Shown: in pieces, positions 1-8,432 of the stretch
How positions within the stretch are numbered: the stretch's first letter is position 1
Layout of the letters: every line of letters begins with the position of its first letter
Assembly (NCBI RefSeq): GCF_012939995.1
Contig: NZ_SPMZ01000053.1
Coordinates: 1-34,078 of the forward strand
Direction of reading: 5' to 3'
From: Candidatus Competibacter phosphatis
Lineage (GTDB): Bacteria > Pseudomonadota > Gammaproteobacteria > Competibacterales > Competibacteraceae
DNA length: 34,078 bases
The notes under the pieces: generated by a model
Databases searched by the model: none
Seen by the model: the letters and a program-made list of their open reading frames with translations, nothing else
Told to the model about the DNA's origin: nothing
Program-made: the position numbers and the translations under genes

Positions 1-266
1 CTCCATCTCCCAGTCGCTTTCTCGCCCAGCAGCTTCTTCAATTGGCTATTCTCCGCTTCCAGTCGCTGATCCGCCGTCTGTGCCTTCGCACCGTTTAATC
101 CTTGGCGACCCGCCGCCAGAAATTGCTCTTTCCACCGGTAGACCTGGTTTTCGTTGACCCCGTGCTGGCGAGCAATCTCCGCCACGCTTTGACGCTCGCT
201 CAAGACTGCCAGCATGATTGCTAATTTTTCCTCAACGCTCCAACTCTTGCGTTGCTTCCCCATCAT
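1..266 (-). mobile_element. IS3-family transposase orfA, partial (runs off window start)
   Basis: The minus strand reads an open frame from ATG at 266 to the window edge, about 88 codons. It begins MMGKQRKSWSVEEKLAIML and continues with a helix-turn-helix (SVAEIARQHGVNENQVYRWK) and then a leucine-zipper-like stretch (RLEAENSQLKKLLGEK). This is the architecture of the OrfA DNA-binding subunit of IS3/IS911-type elements, which is joined to the DDE-integrase OrfB by programmed frameshifting. OrfB would lie to the left, outside the window. The last residues before the edge (ATGRW) do not resemble the usual continuation of the zipper, while another frame reads WEME, so the copy may carry an indel there. 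The right inverted repeat should lie just above 266 but I could not define it. Confidence 0.85.
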
Positions 267-414
267 GACCTCCACTAAAAGTCTCTTCAGTTTGACTTCT
301 TATGGAAGAAATTCGTGGGGCATTACCGGTGGTCGGCGGACTGGCCGGCAGGATACGGTGAATGATCGAGGCTTCGCGGCGTATGGGTTTCGGCTCAGTC
401 TCTACCCGCTGCTT

Positions 415-1251
415 CTACCAGCGGAAGGTGGCACCCAAGGCCGGACCCGCCATACGCATATCTTCCAGGATTTCATTGCCGCTCGTCGAGTAGGAGAGGT
501 TACGGTACACGAGCACGAGATCGCCCCAGTCGAAGCGATAGCCGACCCCGGCCCATCCCTGCCAGGTCCAGTTCGAGTAATTGCCCGCGCCGATGTCGAG
601 ATAGTACGGCAGGAACCAATCGCCACCAGCGCCGAGCCCCACCGAGCCGCGCACGCCGACGATGCCGTCCCAGACGTTGATCCGGTTGGAACTACCTCCC
701 GAGCGTCCGATCACCCCTTCCGGCCCGGAGAAACTCAAGTCGGTCGAGGTCTTCAGGCTCAGATAGCGAACGCCGCCGAACACGTCCAGCGTCCCAGCAG
801 GACTGCGTGCCACGGTGTAGCTGCCGATACCCTCCCAGATCAACGACTTGATATCCACGTCCACATTCACGTCAATCGGTAAAGACTCTTCGCCTTCCGG
901 TCCGCGCACATTCTTGATCTTGCCCTTCTGGCCACTGAAGTCGTTGTAGACCAAATCCATCGCCAGCGCCCAGTCGCCTTTGCGCGCTTCGAAAGTACCC
1001 ATCAGGGCGAAATCCAGGTTGCTCAGATAGCTGTCCGGCTTGACCTCGATATCGACGGTTTTGCCTCCTCCCAATGGAGTGCCGAGCTGAATCGTCTGGT
1101 AGATATTCGGAAACCAGGCATAGGGCGTGAGGCTGTAATGCCACTGCCCGTCGTATATGTCCACACCAGCGGCCGATGCTGCGCCGCCCGATGCCAGAAT
1201 GCCGGTGACCAGTACCCACGATCCTGCTTTCAATATCTTTTTCTGCAACAT
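415..1251 (-). CDS. Outer-membrane beta-barrel protein, function unknown
   Basis: A 278-residue protein starts at ATG 1251, preceded by GGAGAGG about 9 bases upstream; a longer frame to 1314 lacks a ribosome site and would bury the signal peptide. Residues 1-28 form a signal peptide (MLQKKILKAGSWVLV... ending ASA). The mature part has alternating aromatic and hydrophobic strands (WHYSLTPYAWFPNI, GTLDVFGGVRYLSL, WQGWAGVGYRFDWGDLVLVYRNL) and ends in the motif GATFRW with terminal aromatic Trp, typical of beta-barrels recognised by the Bam machinery. I recognise the general barrel type but no named family or substrate. It lies 59 bases downstream of the K+ channel gene on the same strand, so cotranscription is possible. 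It could be a structural porin-like protein or a surface antigen; nothing points to a specific cargo. Confidence 0.72.
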   Translation of the reverse strand: MLQKKILKAGSWVLVTGILASGGAASAAGVDIYDGQWHYSLTPYAWFPNIYQTIQLGTPLGGGKTVDIEVKPDSYLSNLDFALMGTFEARKGDWALAMDLVYNDFSGQKGKIKNVRGPEGEESLPIDVNVDVDIKSLIWEGIGSYTVARSPAGTLDVFGGVRYLSLKTSTDLSFSGPEGVIGRSGGSSNRINVWDGIVGVRGSVGLGAGGDWFLPYYLDIGAGNYSNWTWQGWAGVGYRFDWGDLVLVYRNLSYSTSGNEILEDMRMAGPALGATFRW

Positions 1252-1310
1252 GGCATGCCTCTCCGGGTTTCGTCCCGAGTGATGGGGATAGTGTCTTTCT
1301 TCAGAATTGC

Positions 1311-2070
1311 TCATTTGGATTCCGAATCTGTATCCGTCGCCGATATTTTGGTTTGTTGGGACAAATTCTGGGCGGAATGTACCGCCACCAGGCGGGATAC
1401 CAGTACCGCCATATAAAAGAGACCGGAAATGGCCTCCATGATCGCGAACATGCGCGCCACCCTGGAAACCGGGGCCACATCGCCATACCCCACGGTGCTG
1501 AGGGTGACCAGGCTGAAATAGAAGGCATTGAAACCTTTCATGGTGCCTTCATGCAGTTCAGTGTTGAAGGCAAACGCGCCCGGCGTCAGTTGAGCGGTGA
1601 GTTCATAGATTGGAATCCATAGCAGTCCCAGCATCAGGTAGCCAGCCAGACCTGCGCAGAGCACATTCGTATCCACCCTCGGAGCATGGAGAATGAATAT
1701 CAGTAACTGCCCAACGATAAAGGCGAAGAATGCCACGGTTGCAACCAGGAGCACTGAGATGGAGACCAAGCCAGGGGCAAAAAAATTGAGCCATTTTCCG
1801 ATCAGCGCAGGTGTAATCAGCACAAGCGCAATCGCCAGAATTCGGCGTTTGCCTCCGGTCGCCAGCACTGCCGATACCATCACGAGCGTCAGCAAGATCG
1901 ATTCAATCAACTCCCCGTTAGGCAAGATATCCACAAAGGGGGTAGCCACGAAAAAAAAGCAGCAACGCCACCAACAACTCAATGGCGGAGTAATGAAACT
2001 GGATGGCATGGTGACGGAATTTTCCCGAAGATGGGCTGACGGGATCTGACGTTTTGCGCAAGGGTTTCAT
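1311..2070 (-). CDS. Two-TM potassium channel family protein, broken by a frameshift in an A8 run
   Basis: The C-terminal 200 residues contain hydrophobic membrane segments and a pore loop with the classical K+ selectivity filter (FSLVTLSTVGYGD), followed by a final helix (AIMEAISGLFYMAVLVSRLVAVH). This places it in the bacterial 2-TM ion channel family (Ion_trans_2). The frame starting at 2009 begins with improbable sequence (PPLSCWWRCC). The adjacent frame, starting ATG 2070, reads MKPLRKTSDPVSPSSGKFRH and then HYSAIELLVALLLFF, a sensible cytoplasmic N-terminus plus first helix, and joins the channel frame (VATPFVDILP) if one T is removed from the T8 run (A8 on plus, 1951-1958). Corrected length is 252 residues. 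I consider a homopolymer miscount most likely, though a true pseudogene or slippage is possible. An IS110 remnant lies immediately upstream and no strong ribosome site is visible. Confidence 0.75.
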
Positions 2071-2082
2071 TTTCGGCCCGAT

Positions 2083-2193
2083 TCAGAGCCATACACGAGT
2101 CGGTCGGGTGACCGCCTCGGCAATCGCTTCGGCATCCCGGAAATCGTTCTTGTTCGATCGATCCGTTTCACCACGGCGGTCAGTCAGCGTCAT
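2083..2193 (-). pseudogene. IS110-family transposase remnant
   Basis: A short minus-strand stretch encodes TDRSNKNDFRDAEAIAEAVT followed by RPTRVWL and a stop. This matches the conserved N-terminal DEDD-domain segment of IS110/IS1111 transposases, where K-x-D-x-x-D-A-x-A-I-x-E-A-V-T-R-P is characteristic. Neither side continues into recognisable transposase, so this is about one tenth of the gene. It ends a dozen bases before the K+ channel start, so an old insertion/deletion may have replaced the channel's original upstream region. The rest of the 2071-2454 interval holds no gene I can support, apart from the terminator at 2413-2443. Confidence 0.65.
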
Positions 2194-2410
2194 GGCCGCC
2201 ACCTCACGACCATGGCTCCATGGTCCCGTTGCTTCACTCGGGATGACGCATGGGTGAAGCCTCGGCACGATTGGCGCGATCATGTACGTGTTTAGCTTAG
2301 TCGAGATTGGTCTTCGTTGCTTCCGAGGCCAGGTTGAGTAATGCCAGGAAGGTGGCCGCATGGATGCTCAGGATTTGCGATTCATTCATCGTTGCTATGG
2401 AAGCTTTACG

Positions 2411-2443
2411 AAAACGCCCCTCTCGTTTTGGGAGAGGGGCGTT
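2411..2443 (-). terminator. Intrinsic terminator of the envelope operon
   Basis: A perfect 12-bp inverted repeat (AACGCCCCTCTC / GAGAGGGGCGTT, 2413-2424 and 2432-2443) encloses a 7-base loop. On the minus strand the stem ends in GTTTTCG, giving a short U-run. It lies 12 bases past the stop of the DUF1254 gene and so closes the operon that begins near 9260. Confidence 0.85.
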
Positions 2444-2454
2444 GATGAGGTTCT

Positions 2455-4185
2455 TTATGGCAGTAATTCAATTTCACCGGGACGCCAAGTCTTGTCGAAC
2501 CAGGGTTCCAGTGGACCGTAGAGGCGCAAGATCATGAACCAGCCCTTGCCGGGAATCGTTTGCACCCAGTTGTTTTCCATGCCCGCCGGGGCCTTGGGGC
2601 CGAAGAAGACATCCACCGAGCCGTCCGCGTTGATCTTGACCCCCTTGTTCTGGCTGCTCACGCTTGGGGCCTGCTGATCGGTCTGGAGCATGGAGCGGGT
2701 CTGAGTGTCGTAGACGATCACCGACCAGAAGTCCTTGACCGGGATGTTCGGCGGCAGGTGCAGCTTGTAGGTTTTGGCGCCGTCGAACGGGTTGCCGTTC
2801 GCGTCCAGCGCGGTCCAGGGGTACTGCGACCCCTTGCCGACCATCTTCTCTTCCATCGCGGGGGTCACGCCGGTGGCGAAGAAGTAGAAGAAGATGGCGC
2901 CATCCAGATTGCTCACGCCCGGCGAGACCTCGAACTTGTAGCCGCCGAAGAAGGGCAGGCGCCACTGGCTGTCCGGGTAGAAGAAGGCGTCCTTTTCGCG
3001 CATCTTGAACGCCAGGGCACGCGCGGTCGCCGCGCCGACGTTCGCGGCGTCGGTCAGGATCTTCTTCATCCGCTCGTCCGGCTTGAAGGGCTTGCCCTTT
3101 TCGATGCCGATCGAGGCGAAGAGACCCAGCGTGGTCGGATCGGAGCCCTCGCTCGGCTCTTCCTGGATGACCTGGTTCAAGAGTTCCCAGAAGCTGTAAT
3201 CGCCGGGGAAGACGAAATTCGAGGGGATGCCCGATGCATTGGCGAGCTTCACCGGGGCGGGATTGGCGGCATCGGCGAGCGGATAGATCTTCAGGGTTTT
3301 CTTGACCGACTCGACCCCGGGCTTCGGCGATCCATCCACTAGAAAGGTCCGGAACGGTACCCAGTTGCCGTAGGTGCTCGGGCGTACGACGAAATAGCCT
3401 TGTGGAACCTCACCCTTGTAACCGGGAGGCAGGATCAGATACTTGCCGCCCTTGCCCTTATCGGGGCCGGTAATGCCGACATCGGTGACCCAGCGATACC
3501 AGAAGTCGTCGACGGCGCCCAAGGACATCGGTGGGATCTCCAGCGCCACCGGCCCCTTGTGGGTATCGATCCAAATGAAGTTGTAGATGGTGTTGTCGTT
3601 TGCGGTCAGCTCCACGGTCTTGGGGTCGACCAGATTCTCCCAGATCACATCTGTCTGGTTGTCCGGCCCAAACTGGCGCAGCGAGTCGCGCATGCTGGCC
3701 TGGTTGACCATCGGGATGGCCAGCAGATAAGCCTGAAGTGCACGCGACCGGTCCAAGTTGTCGTAGATCTTCTCGATGGTGTCGGGCTTTGGCACACCGT
3801 CCCTCAAGTGCAACGTGCCGATCGAGGTTTCGAGCGTGTCAGGCGTGGCGACGCCCGGCGCAATCGGCGTGGTCATCTTGTACTGGATCGCAGCGGTTGA
3901 TCCCGGTGTTCCCGTGGCGACAACCAGCTTTTGGCCGACCTTGATCTCGTTCGACGCGAGCTTGTTGTGTGCCTTCAGCTCGGTGACCGAGACACCGAAT
4001 CGCTCGGCGATGGCATCCAGATCATCGCCGACGCTGACGACATAAACGGCGGAAGCGGCATCGTATTGGCCTTCCGCGTGATGGCGAACTCCGCTGTCGG
4101 CGGCCTGGGCGCTGCTCGCGCAGAGCAACAGAACCAGGGCGCAGGCGGTTATACCGTTGCGATAGCCTCGTAATGGTTCGTTCAT
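2455..4185 (-). CDS. Secreted LysM + DUF1254/DUF1214 protein
   Basis: This 576-residue protein starts at ATG 4185 with GGAGAG 5 bases upstream. Residues 1-29 are a signal peptide cleaved after AQA. Residues about 47-92 form a LysM-like peptidoglycan-binding module (VYVVSVGDDLDAIAERFGVS...KVGQKLVV). The remainder follows DUF1254 (about 125-270, with DNQTDVIWENL and a YGNWVPFRTF segment) and then DUF1214 (about 420-565, with the aromatic-rich end GWFMILRLYGPLEPWFD). Proteins of this pair are widespread, usually exported, and of unknown biochemical role. The first 75 mature residues closely match those of the neighbouring arylsulfatase, so the module appears to be a common cell-wall anchor or targeting domain. 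It is the last gene of a minus-strand operon, 79 bases after the sulfatase, with a hairpin in the gap. Confidence 0.85.
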   Translation of the reverse strand: MNEPLRGYRNGITACALVLLLCASSAQAADSGVRHHAEGQYDAASAVYVVSVGDDLDAIAERFGVSVTELKAHNKLASNEIKVGQKLVVATGTPGSTAAIQYKMTTPIAPGVATPDTLETSIGTLHLRDGVPKPDTIEKIYDNLDRSRALQAYLLAIPMVNQASMRDSLRQFGPDNQTDVIWENLVDPKTVELTANDNTIYNFIWIDTHKGPVALEIPPMSLGAVDDFWYRWVTDVGITGPDKGKGGKYLILPPGYKGEVPQGYFVVRPSTYGNWVPFRTFLVDGSPKPGVESVKKTLKIYPLADAANPAPVKLANASGIPSNFVFPGDYSFWELLNQVIQEEPSEGSDPTTLGLFASIGIEKGKPFKPDERMKKILTDAANVGAATARALAFKMREKDAFFYPDSQWRLPFFGGYKFEVSPGVSNLDGAIFFYFFATGVTPAMEEKMVGKGSQYPWTALDANGNPFDGAKTYKLHLPPNIPVKDFWSVIVYDTQTRSMLQTDQQAPSVSSQNKGVKINADGSVDVFFGPKAPAGMENNWVQTIPGKGWFMILRLYGPLEPWFDKTWRPGEIELLP

Positions 4186-4213
4186 GGCATCTCTCCGTCA
4201 GTGATATGGAAAC

Positions 4214-4237
4214 GGGCCGCTTCTTGCGAAGCGGCCC
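4214..4237 (-). terminator. Hairpin between sulfatase and DUF1254 genes (attenuator or partial terminator)
   Basis: A 9-bp perfect stem GGGCCGCTT / AAGCGGCCC (4214-4222, 4229-4237) closes a 6-base loop. On the minus strand it is followed only by GTTTCC, so termination would be weak. It may stabilise the upstream mRNA or lower expression of the downstream gene. Confidence 0.5.
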
Positions 4238-4264
4238 GGGTGGTTCTCATAACCGAAACGCCAA

Positions 4265-7045
4265 TTACTCGCGGCCGGCTTCGAGCTTCTTCAAGGCTTC
4301 CTCGAATTTCTTGATGTCCGCCGCCGACAACTGCGGACGGTCTACCTTGATCGTCAGCTTGTTGAGCTTGGCGGTCAGCGGGAACGGCGGCATGTAATCC
4401 GCGTCATTCACGCCAGTGATCGTGTCGGAGCCGATGTCGAAGCTCTCATCCCATTGCAGGATGATGGGAATCGTCCTCTCCATCTTCTTGGTCGCAACCA
4501 CCTTGCCATCGACCTTGAAGGTGGTGTCCGCGGGTCGGCCGATACCCGAGAAGTTGTTGTACGCCATCGTGCCCACCCCGAGTCCGTCATACTTGGAATC
4601 GAATTCGATGGTGTGTTGGCCGGGCGTGAGCGCGTCCGGACCCTCCCACTTCACATGCTCCAGATCGAGCAAGTTCCACAGGAACACCGGCTTACCCTTG
4701 AGCAGGTACATGCCGAAGCCGGCGAAGCGCCCGCCGGAAGTCACGATCATGCCCTCGGCGCCACCTTCGGGAACGGTGATGTCTGCGGTGATGGTGTAGG
4801 AGGTATCGAGCAGATACGGCGCATCGCCCTGGGGCAGACCCGTCATGGGGTGGGTATAGACATACTCGCTGCGACCGGCGGTGAGGCTCGGGCGTGCGGC
4901 CGCCACGCGAGCTCCGACCGACGCGTCCAGCGGCAGGACCTGATATTTCTTCGCTTCCTCCAGGAACAGCGCCCGCATTTCCTTCACCTTGTCCGGATGC
5001 TGCGCGGCAATGTCTTCGGACTGGTTCCAGCTCTTGCTCAGGTCGTAGAGCTGGAAAACCTGGTTGTTCAACGGATCCGTGTTCGCTACCGAGAACGCGT
5101 CCCACGGCGCGCGATCCACCTTGGTGCTCAGCAGCCAACCATCCTTATAGATCGCCCACTGGCCCATCATCTCGAAGTACTGGACGGTATGCTGGGAAGG
5201 GGCATCGGCATTGGCTTTGTCGAAGGTGTAGGCGTAGCTGGTGCCCTCGATCGGTTTCTGCTTGATGCCGTCCACATATTCGGGCGCCGAGATGCCGGTG
5301 ACTTCCAGGATCGTGGGCACATGATCGATGACGTGCATGAACTGCTGGCGCAGACTGCCCTTGTCCTTGATGCGCGCCGGCCATGACACCACCATGTTCT
5401 GGTTGATGCCGCCGAGCCGGGAGGCATTTTGCTTGAACCAGTCGAACGGCGTATCGAAGGCCCAGGACCAGCCAGCCGACATGTGGTTGTAGGCGAACTC
5501 GGTGCCCCAGGCATCATAGAACTTCATCTGCACATCCACGGGCGGCTTCACACCGTTGAAGAACGCCACTTCGCTGTACGTGCCTTCCGGCCCACCTTCG
5601 GCACTCGTACCGTTGTCGCCGTTCTGGTAAATGATGAGCGTGTTGTCCAGCTTGCCCAGATCCTCGAAATGCTGGATGACGCGACCGATCTCGTGGTCGT
5701 TGTAGGCGACATAGGCCGCGAACACCTCGACCTGGCGGATGTAGAGCTTCTTCGCCTCGTCCGAGAGTTCGTCCCAGGGCGTGAGGATGTCCTTCGGCCA
5801 CGGCGTCAGCTTTTGATCGGGCGGAATGACGCCGAGCTTCTGCTGATTCTTGAAGATCCGCTCGCGCAGCTTCTCGTAGCCATCGTCGAAGAGATGCATC
5901 GCATGAATCTTGTCCACCCACTCCTTGGTCGGATGGTGCGGCGCATGTGAGGCGCCGGGGCAGTAGTGGAGGAAAATCGGCTGACCCGGATTCGTCTGGT
6001 TGATCCGATCCATCCAGTCGATGGCGTCGTCGGCCATCGCGGTGACCAGGTTCCAGGAACTTTCCTTGCCGGTGACCGGCCAGATCTTCGCCTTCGGATC
6101 CGAGCGGTCCATCTTCATGGTGCTCGGGAAATCCCGGAAGGGATAGATCTGCGTGGTATTGCGGAAGAGATTCGGCCCCCACTGGTTGGCGTCGCCGCCG
6201 ACGAAACCGTAGAAGTAGTCGAAGCCCATGCCGGTCGGCCACTGGGTGAACGGCCCGGCCTGGCTGGCCTCGTAGGTTGGTGTGTTATGGTCCTTGCCGA
6301 ACCACGACGTCGCATAACCGTTGTCGCGCAGGATGCGTCCGATCGTCGCGTTGTCCACGCCGATGACGCTGTTGTAACCGGGGAAGCCGGTGGCCTGCTC
6401 GGCGATCACGCCGAAGCCCACCGAGTGGTGGTTGCGTCCGGTGATCAGCGCGGCGCGCGTCGGCGAGCACAGCGAGGTGGAGAAAATACGGTTGTAGCGC
6501 AGTCCATTCTCCGCGATCCGGTCCATCGCGGGCGTCGGGATCACGCCGCCGAAGGTGCTGGGAACGCCGAAGCCGGCGTCATCGGTGAGGATGAGCAAGA
6601 TGTTCGGCGCACCCTTGGGAGGCACGACACGCGGTGCCCACCATTGTTTGGAATTCAGGGCATCGTCCTTGATCACGCCGTCGAACTTCGGCTGGGGTGC
6701 GGGAAGCTGGTTACCGGGAATGGTGGTCGTGGCACTGGGTGAGCCCAGGACACCGGTGACCTCCACTTTGGTACCGCTCGACGTCCCCGCCGGAATGACC
6801 AGCTGCTGACTGATCTCAATCTCGTTCGAACTGAGTTTGTTCTGCTCCTTCAACGCGGTCGCGGCGACCCCGAAGCGTACGGCAATCGCGTCCAGATCGT
6901 CGCCCTCGACCACCTTATAGGTGGCGGTCGTGGCGTCGTATTGACCTTGCGCGTGATGGCGCGGTCCCGAATCGGCGGCTTGGACACCGCCGAAAGCGAG
7001 ACAGCCCACAAAGATCCAAGCTAGACAGATAGGTTTTTTCATCAT
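4265..7045 (-). CDS. Periplasmic Cys-type arylsulfatase with N-terminal LysM module
   Basis: A 926-residue exported sulfatase. I place the start at ATG 7045, where GAGGAGG lies 6 bases upstream; the frame stays open to 7177 but that extension lacks a ribosome site and precedes the signal peptide. Signal peptide: residues 1-23 (ends VQA). LysM-like module: about 41-86. Catalytic domain: from about 145 (NILLILTDDAGFG, the metal-binding Asp pair). The sulfatase signature CSPTRAALITGR follows, whose Cys193 would be oxidised to formylglycine, and later QNGDNGTSAEGG, another metal site. The C-terminal 300 residues are beta-rich. It hydrolyses sulfate esters, with unknown natural substrate. Activity needs a formylglycine-generating or anaerobic sulfatase-maturing enzyme, which is not in this window. 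It sits inside the envelope operon, after a 107-base gap. Confidence 0.9.
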   Translation of the reverse strand: MMKKPICLAWIFVGCLAFGGVQAADSGPRHHAQGQYDATTATYKVVEGDDLDAIAVRFGVAATALKEQNKLSSNEIEISQQLVIPAGTSSGTKVEVTGVLGSPSATTTIPGNQLPAPQPKFDGVIKDDALNSKQWWAPRVVPPKGAPNILLILTDDAGFGVPSTFGGVIPTPAMDRIAENGLRYNRIFSTSLCSPTRAALITGRNHHSVGFGVIAEQATGFPGYNSVIGVDNATIGRILRDNGYATSWFGKDHNTPTYEASQAGPFTQWPTGMGFDYFYGFVGGDANQWGPNLFRNTTQIYPFRDFPSTMKMDRSDPKAKIWPVTGKESSWNLVTAMADDAIDWMDRINQTNPGQPIFLHYCPGASHAPHHPTKEWVDKIHAMHLFDDGYEKLRERIFKNQQKLGVIPPDQKLTPWPKDILTPWDELSDEAKKLYIRQVEVFAAYVAYNDHEIGRVIQHFEDLGKLDNTLIIYQNGDNGTSAEGGPEGTYSEVAFFNGVKPPVDVQMKFYDAWGTEFAYNHMSAGWSWAFDTPFDWFKQNASRLGGINQNMVVSWPARIKDKGSLRQQFMHVIDHVPTILEVTGISAPEYVDGIKQKPIEGTSYAYTFDKANADAPSQHTVQYFEMMGQWAIYKDGWLLSTKVDRAPWDAFSVANTDPLNNQVFQLYDLSKSWNQSEDIAAQHPDKVKEMRALFLEEAKKYQVLPLDASVGARVAAARPSLTAGRSEYVYTHPMTGLPQGDAPYLLDTSYTITADITVPEGGAEGMIVTSGGRFAGFGMYLLKGKPVFLWNLLDLEHVKWEGPDALTPGQHTIEFDSKYDGLGVGTMAYNNFSGIGRPADTTFKVDGKVVATKKMERTIPIILQWDESFDIGSDTITGVNDADYMPPFPLTAKLNKLTIKVDRPQLSAADIKKFEEALKKLEAGRE

Positions 7046-7152
7046 GCCATCCTCCTCAAAACACATGATTTTGCAGGCTAATCGCTTGAAGAACCCCGCC
7101 CTCCCAAGCCCTCTCCCGAAGGAGGAGAAGAGCAGCGTTTGGTACACCTTCC

Positions 7153-7785
7153 TTACTCTTGCTTGTTTTGGAACCAAGGGCCGGGGCCGGCCGTCGGTTC
7201 GACCGACACGGCCAGCTCCTGGGTGTAGGTTGCCCGCACCTGATCGCCCGCTTTCAGATCCTTGATGTCCATGTCGGCCGGGATCTTCAGGGTCACATGA
7301 TGCACCGCGCCTTGGATCAGCACCGTGCGTTTTTCCTTGTCGACGGCGAGTACGGTACCGACCATCTGCACTTTCTCTTCCACCACCCCGGCCGGCATCT
7401 CGCCCTTCGGTGCACGGCCGACGCTGACGGTGACCACCCGAGCATTGACGCCTGTGCCCTTGACGACTTCGAGCGACACCGCCAACGCTTGGCGATAGGT
7501 GGCCACCACCGTGTCGCCGGCCTTCACCTGCGCCAGATTACGCACTTCGTCGCCGACCTGGATGGTGAAGGGTTTGCCGTCCTCACCCTTCAGGGTGAGC
7601 GTCCGGTGCCTTTGATCCACCTCCAGCACCATGGCGGTGGCGGTCATCTTCTCGCCGACATCCAAGGCATCGGCAATCGCCGCCACGGTCGGCGCGGCGG
7701 TCGAGGTGGCTTTGTCCTGCGCCATCGCCGTGATTGCCAGTAGGCTGGTGGCGGCCAGCAGGGTCAAGGTCATTGCTTTCTTCAT
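7153..7785 (-). CDS. Periplasmic protein with two copies of a small beta-domain
   Basis: A 210-residue protein starting at ATG 7785, preceded by GAGGAG with 7-base spacing; an upstream GTG in frame at 7800 is less likely. Residues 1-23 are a signal peptide ending AMA. The mature part is an internal duplication. Residues about 46-110 (ATAMVLEVDQRHRTLTLKG ... VKAGDTVVATYRQALAVSLE) align with about 140-200 (VGTVLAVDKEKRTVLIQG ... LKAGDQVRATYTQELAVSVE). Each copy looks like a small five-strand barrel. I do not recognise a named family; similar small domains occur in exported or copper/DUF1344-like proteins. Its position between the Gly-rich protein and the sulfatase suggests an accessory envelope role, with no direct evidence of function. 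Confidence 0.75.
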   Translation of the reverse strand: MKKAMTLTLLAATSLLAITAMAQDKATSTAAPTVAAIADALDVGEKMTATAMVLEVDQRHRTLTLKGEDGKPFTIQVGDEVRNLAQVKAGDTVVATYRQALAVSLEVVKGTGVNARVVTVSVGRAPKGEMPAGVVEEKVQMVGTVLAVDKEKRTVLIQGAVHHVTLKIPADMDIKDLKAGDQVRATYTQELAVSVEPTAGPGPWFQNKQE

Positions 7786-7827
7786 TACCGCACTCCTCAC
7801 TTGTTGGTTGGGCTGTGTTAGGTCTGA

Positions 7828-8412
7828 TTAAAATGGGTTGGCGACGACGGTGTAGTACACGCCGTTGCTGCCGAAGTGCGGCTGGTAGTAGCTACTGCCA
7901 CAGTTGTAGTAGCGAATACCGTTGGCGGAGACACTGTTGCAACCGCTGCCGGGCAGGGCCATCACTTCGGTGCCGATGGCGGGGCCGGTGACGTACACCG
8001 GTTGCTGCACCACTGTCGTGCTACTGGCGGCCGAGCCGATGGCCGCGCCGGCGGCCAGTCCCACCACGCCGGCGGCGGCGACCGCGCCGGCGCTGTAGCC
8101 GCCCACGCAGCCCCAGCAACCGCCTGCATGGTAGGCCGGGTGGTAATAAGCGCCGCCACCGTAGCCCGCGTGATAGGCGCCGCCGTAGCCGACGTGAGTC
8201 ACGCCGCCGTAGCCGACGTGAGTCACGCCGCCGTAACCGGCGTGATAGGCGCCGCCAAAGCCACCGCCGCCGTAGCCGGCATGATGCCAGGAGGTGAAGC
8301 CGCCCGCGCCAGCGTGGAAGCCGCCGCCAAAGCCGCCACCGCGCCAGGCGTTGGCGTGTATCGGCAGGGTCGAAAGTCCGGCGAGAGCCAGGATCAGTAA
8401 TTGTTTGCGCAT
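7828..8412 (-). CDS. Secreted Gly/His/Tyr-rich low-complexity protein
   Basis: A 194-residue protein starting at ATG 8412 with GGAGA about 9 bases upstream; the longer frame to 8535 overlaps the preceding gene. Residues 1-22 form a signal peptide (MRKQLLILALAGLSTLPIHA followed by NA). Residues about 25-95 are low complexity: GFGGGFHAGAGGFTSWHHAG, then eight-residue repeats GYGGVTHV and GYGGAYHA. The middle (about 110-140) is an Ala/Gly-rich hydrophobic stretch (AGAVAAAGVVGLAAGAAIG) like a glycine-zipper membrane segment. The C-terminus has two Cys-containing motifs (GSGCNSVSANGIRYYNCGSS) and ends in YYTVVANPF. The composition suggests a surface, aggregation-prone or metal-binding (His) protein; no function is known to me. 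It is the second gene of the operon, 20 bases after the DUF2092 gene. Confidence 0.75.
   Translation of the reverse strand: MRKQLLILALAGLSTLPIHANAWRGGGFGGGFHAGAGGFTSWHHAGYGGGGFGGAYHAGYGGVTHVGYGGVTHVGYGGAYHAGYGGGAYYHPAYHAGGCWGCVGGYSAGAVAAAGVVGLAAGAAIGSAASSTTVVQQPVYVTGPAIGTEVMALPGSGCNSVSANGIRYYNCGSSYYQPHFGSNGVYYTVVANPF
8155..8250 (-). repeat. Four 24-bp coding tandem repeats in the Gly-rich protein gene
   Basis: Units lie at 8155-8178, 8179-8202, 8203-8226 and 8227-8250. The middle two are identical base for base and encode GYGGVTHV; the outer two encode GYGGAYHA variants. Related but shifted copies continue to about 8290. Identical units in a coding sequence are prone to length change by replication slippage without loss of frame. 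Confidence 0.85.
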
Positions 8413-8432
8413 GAGGGTTGTCTCCACGGTCG

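Noticed and set aside
2297..2389. 30-codon minus-strand frame beginning MNESQILSIHAATFLALLNL
   Set aside because: Plausible composition, but no ribosome site, no recognised family and an IS-scarred location; too weak to call.
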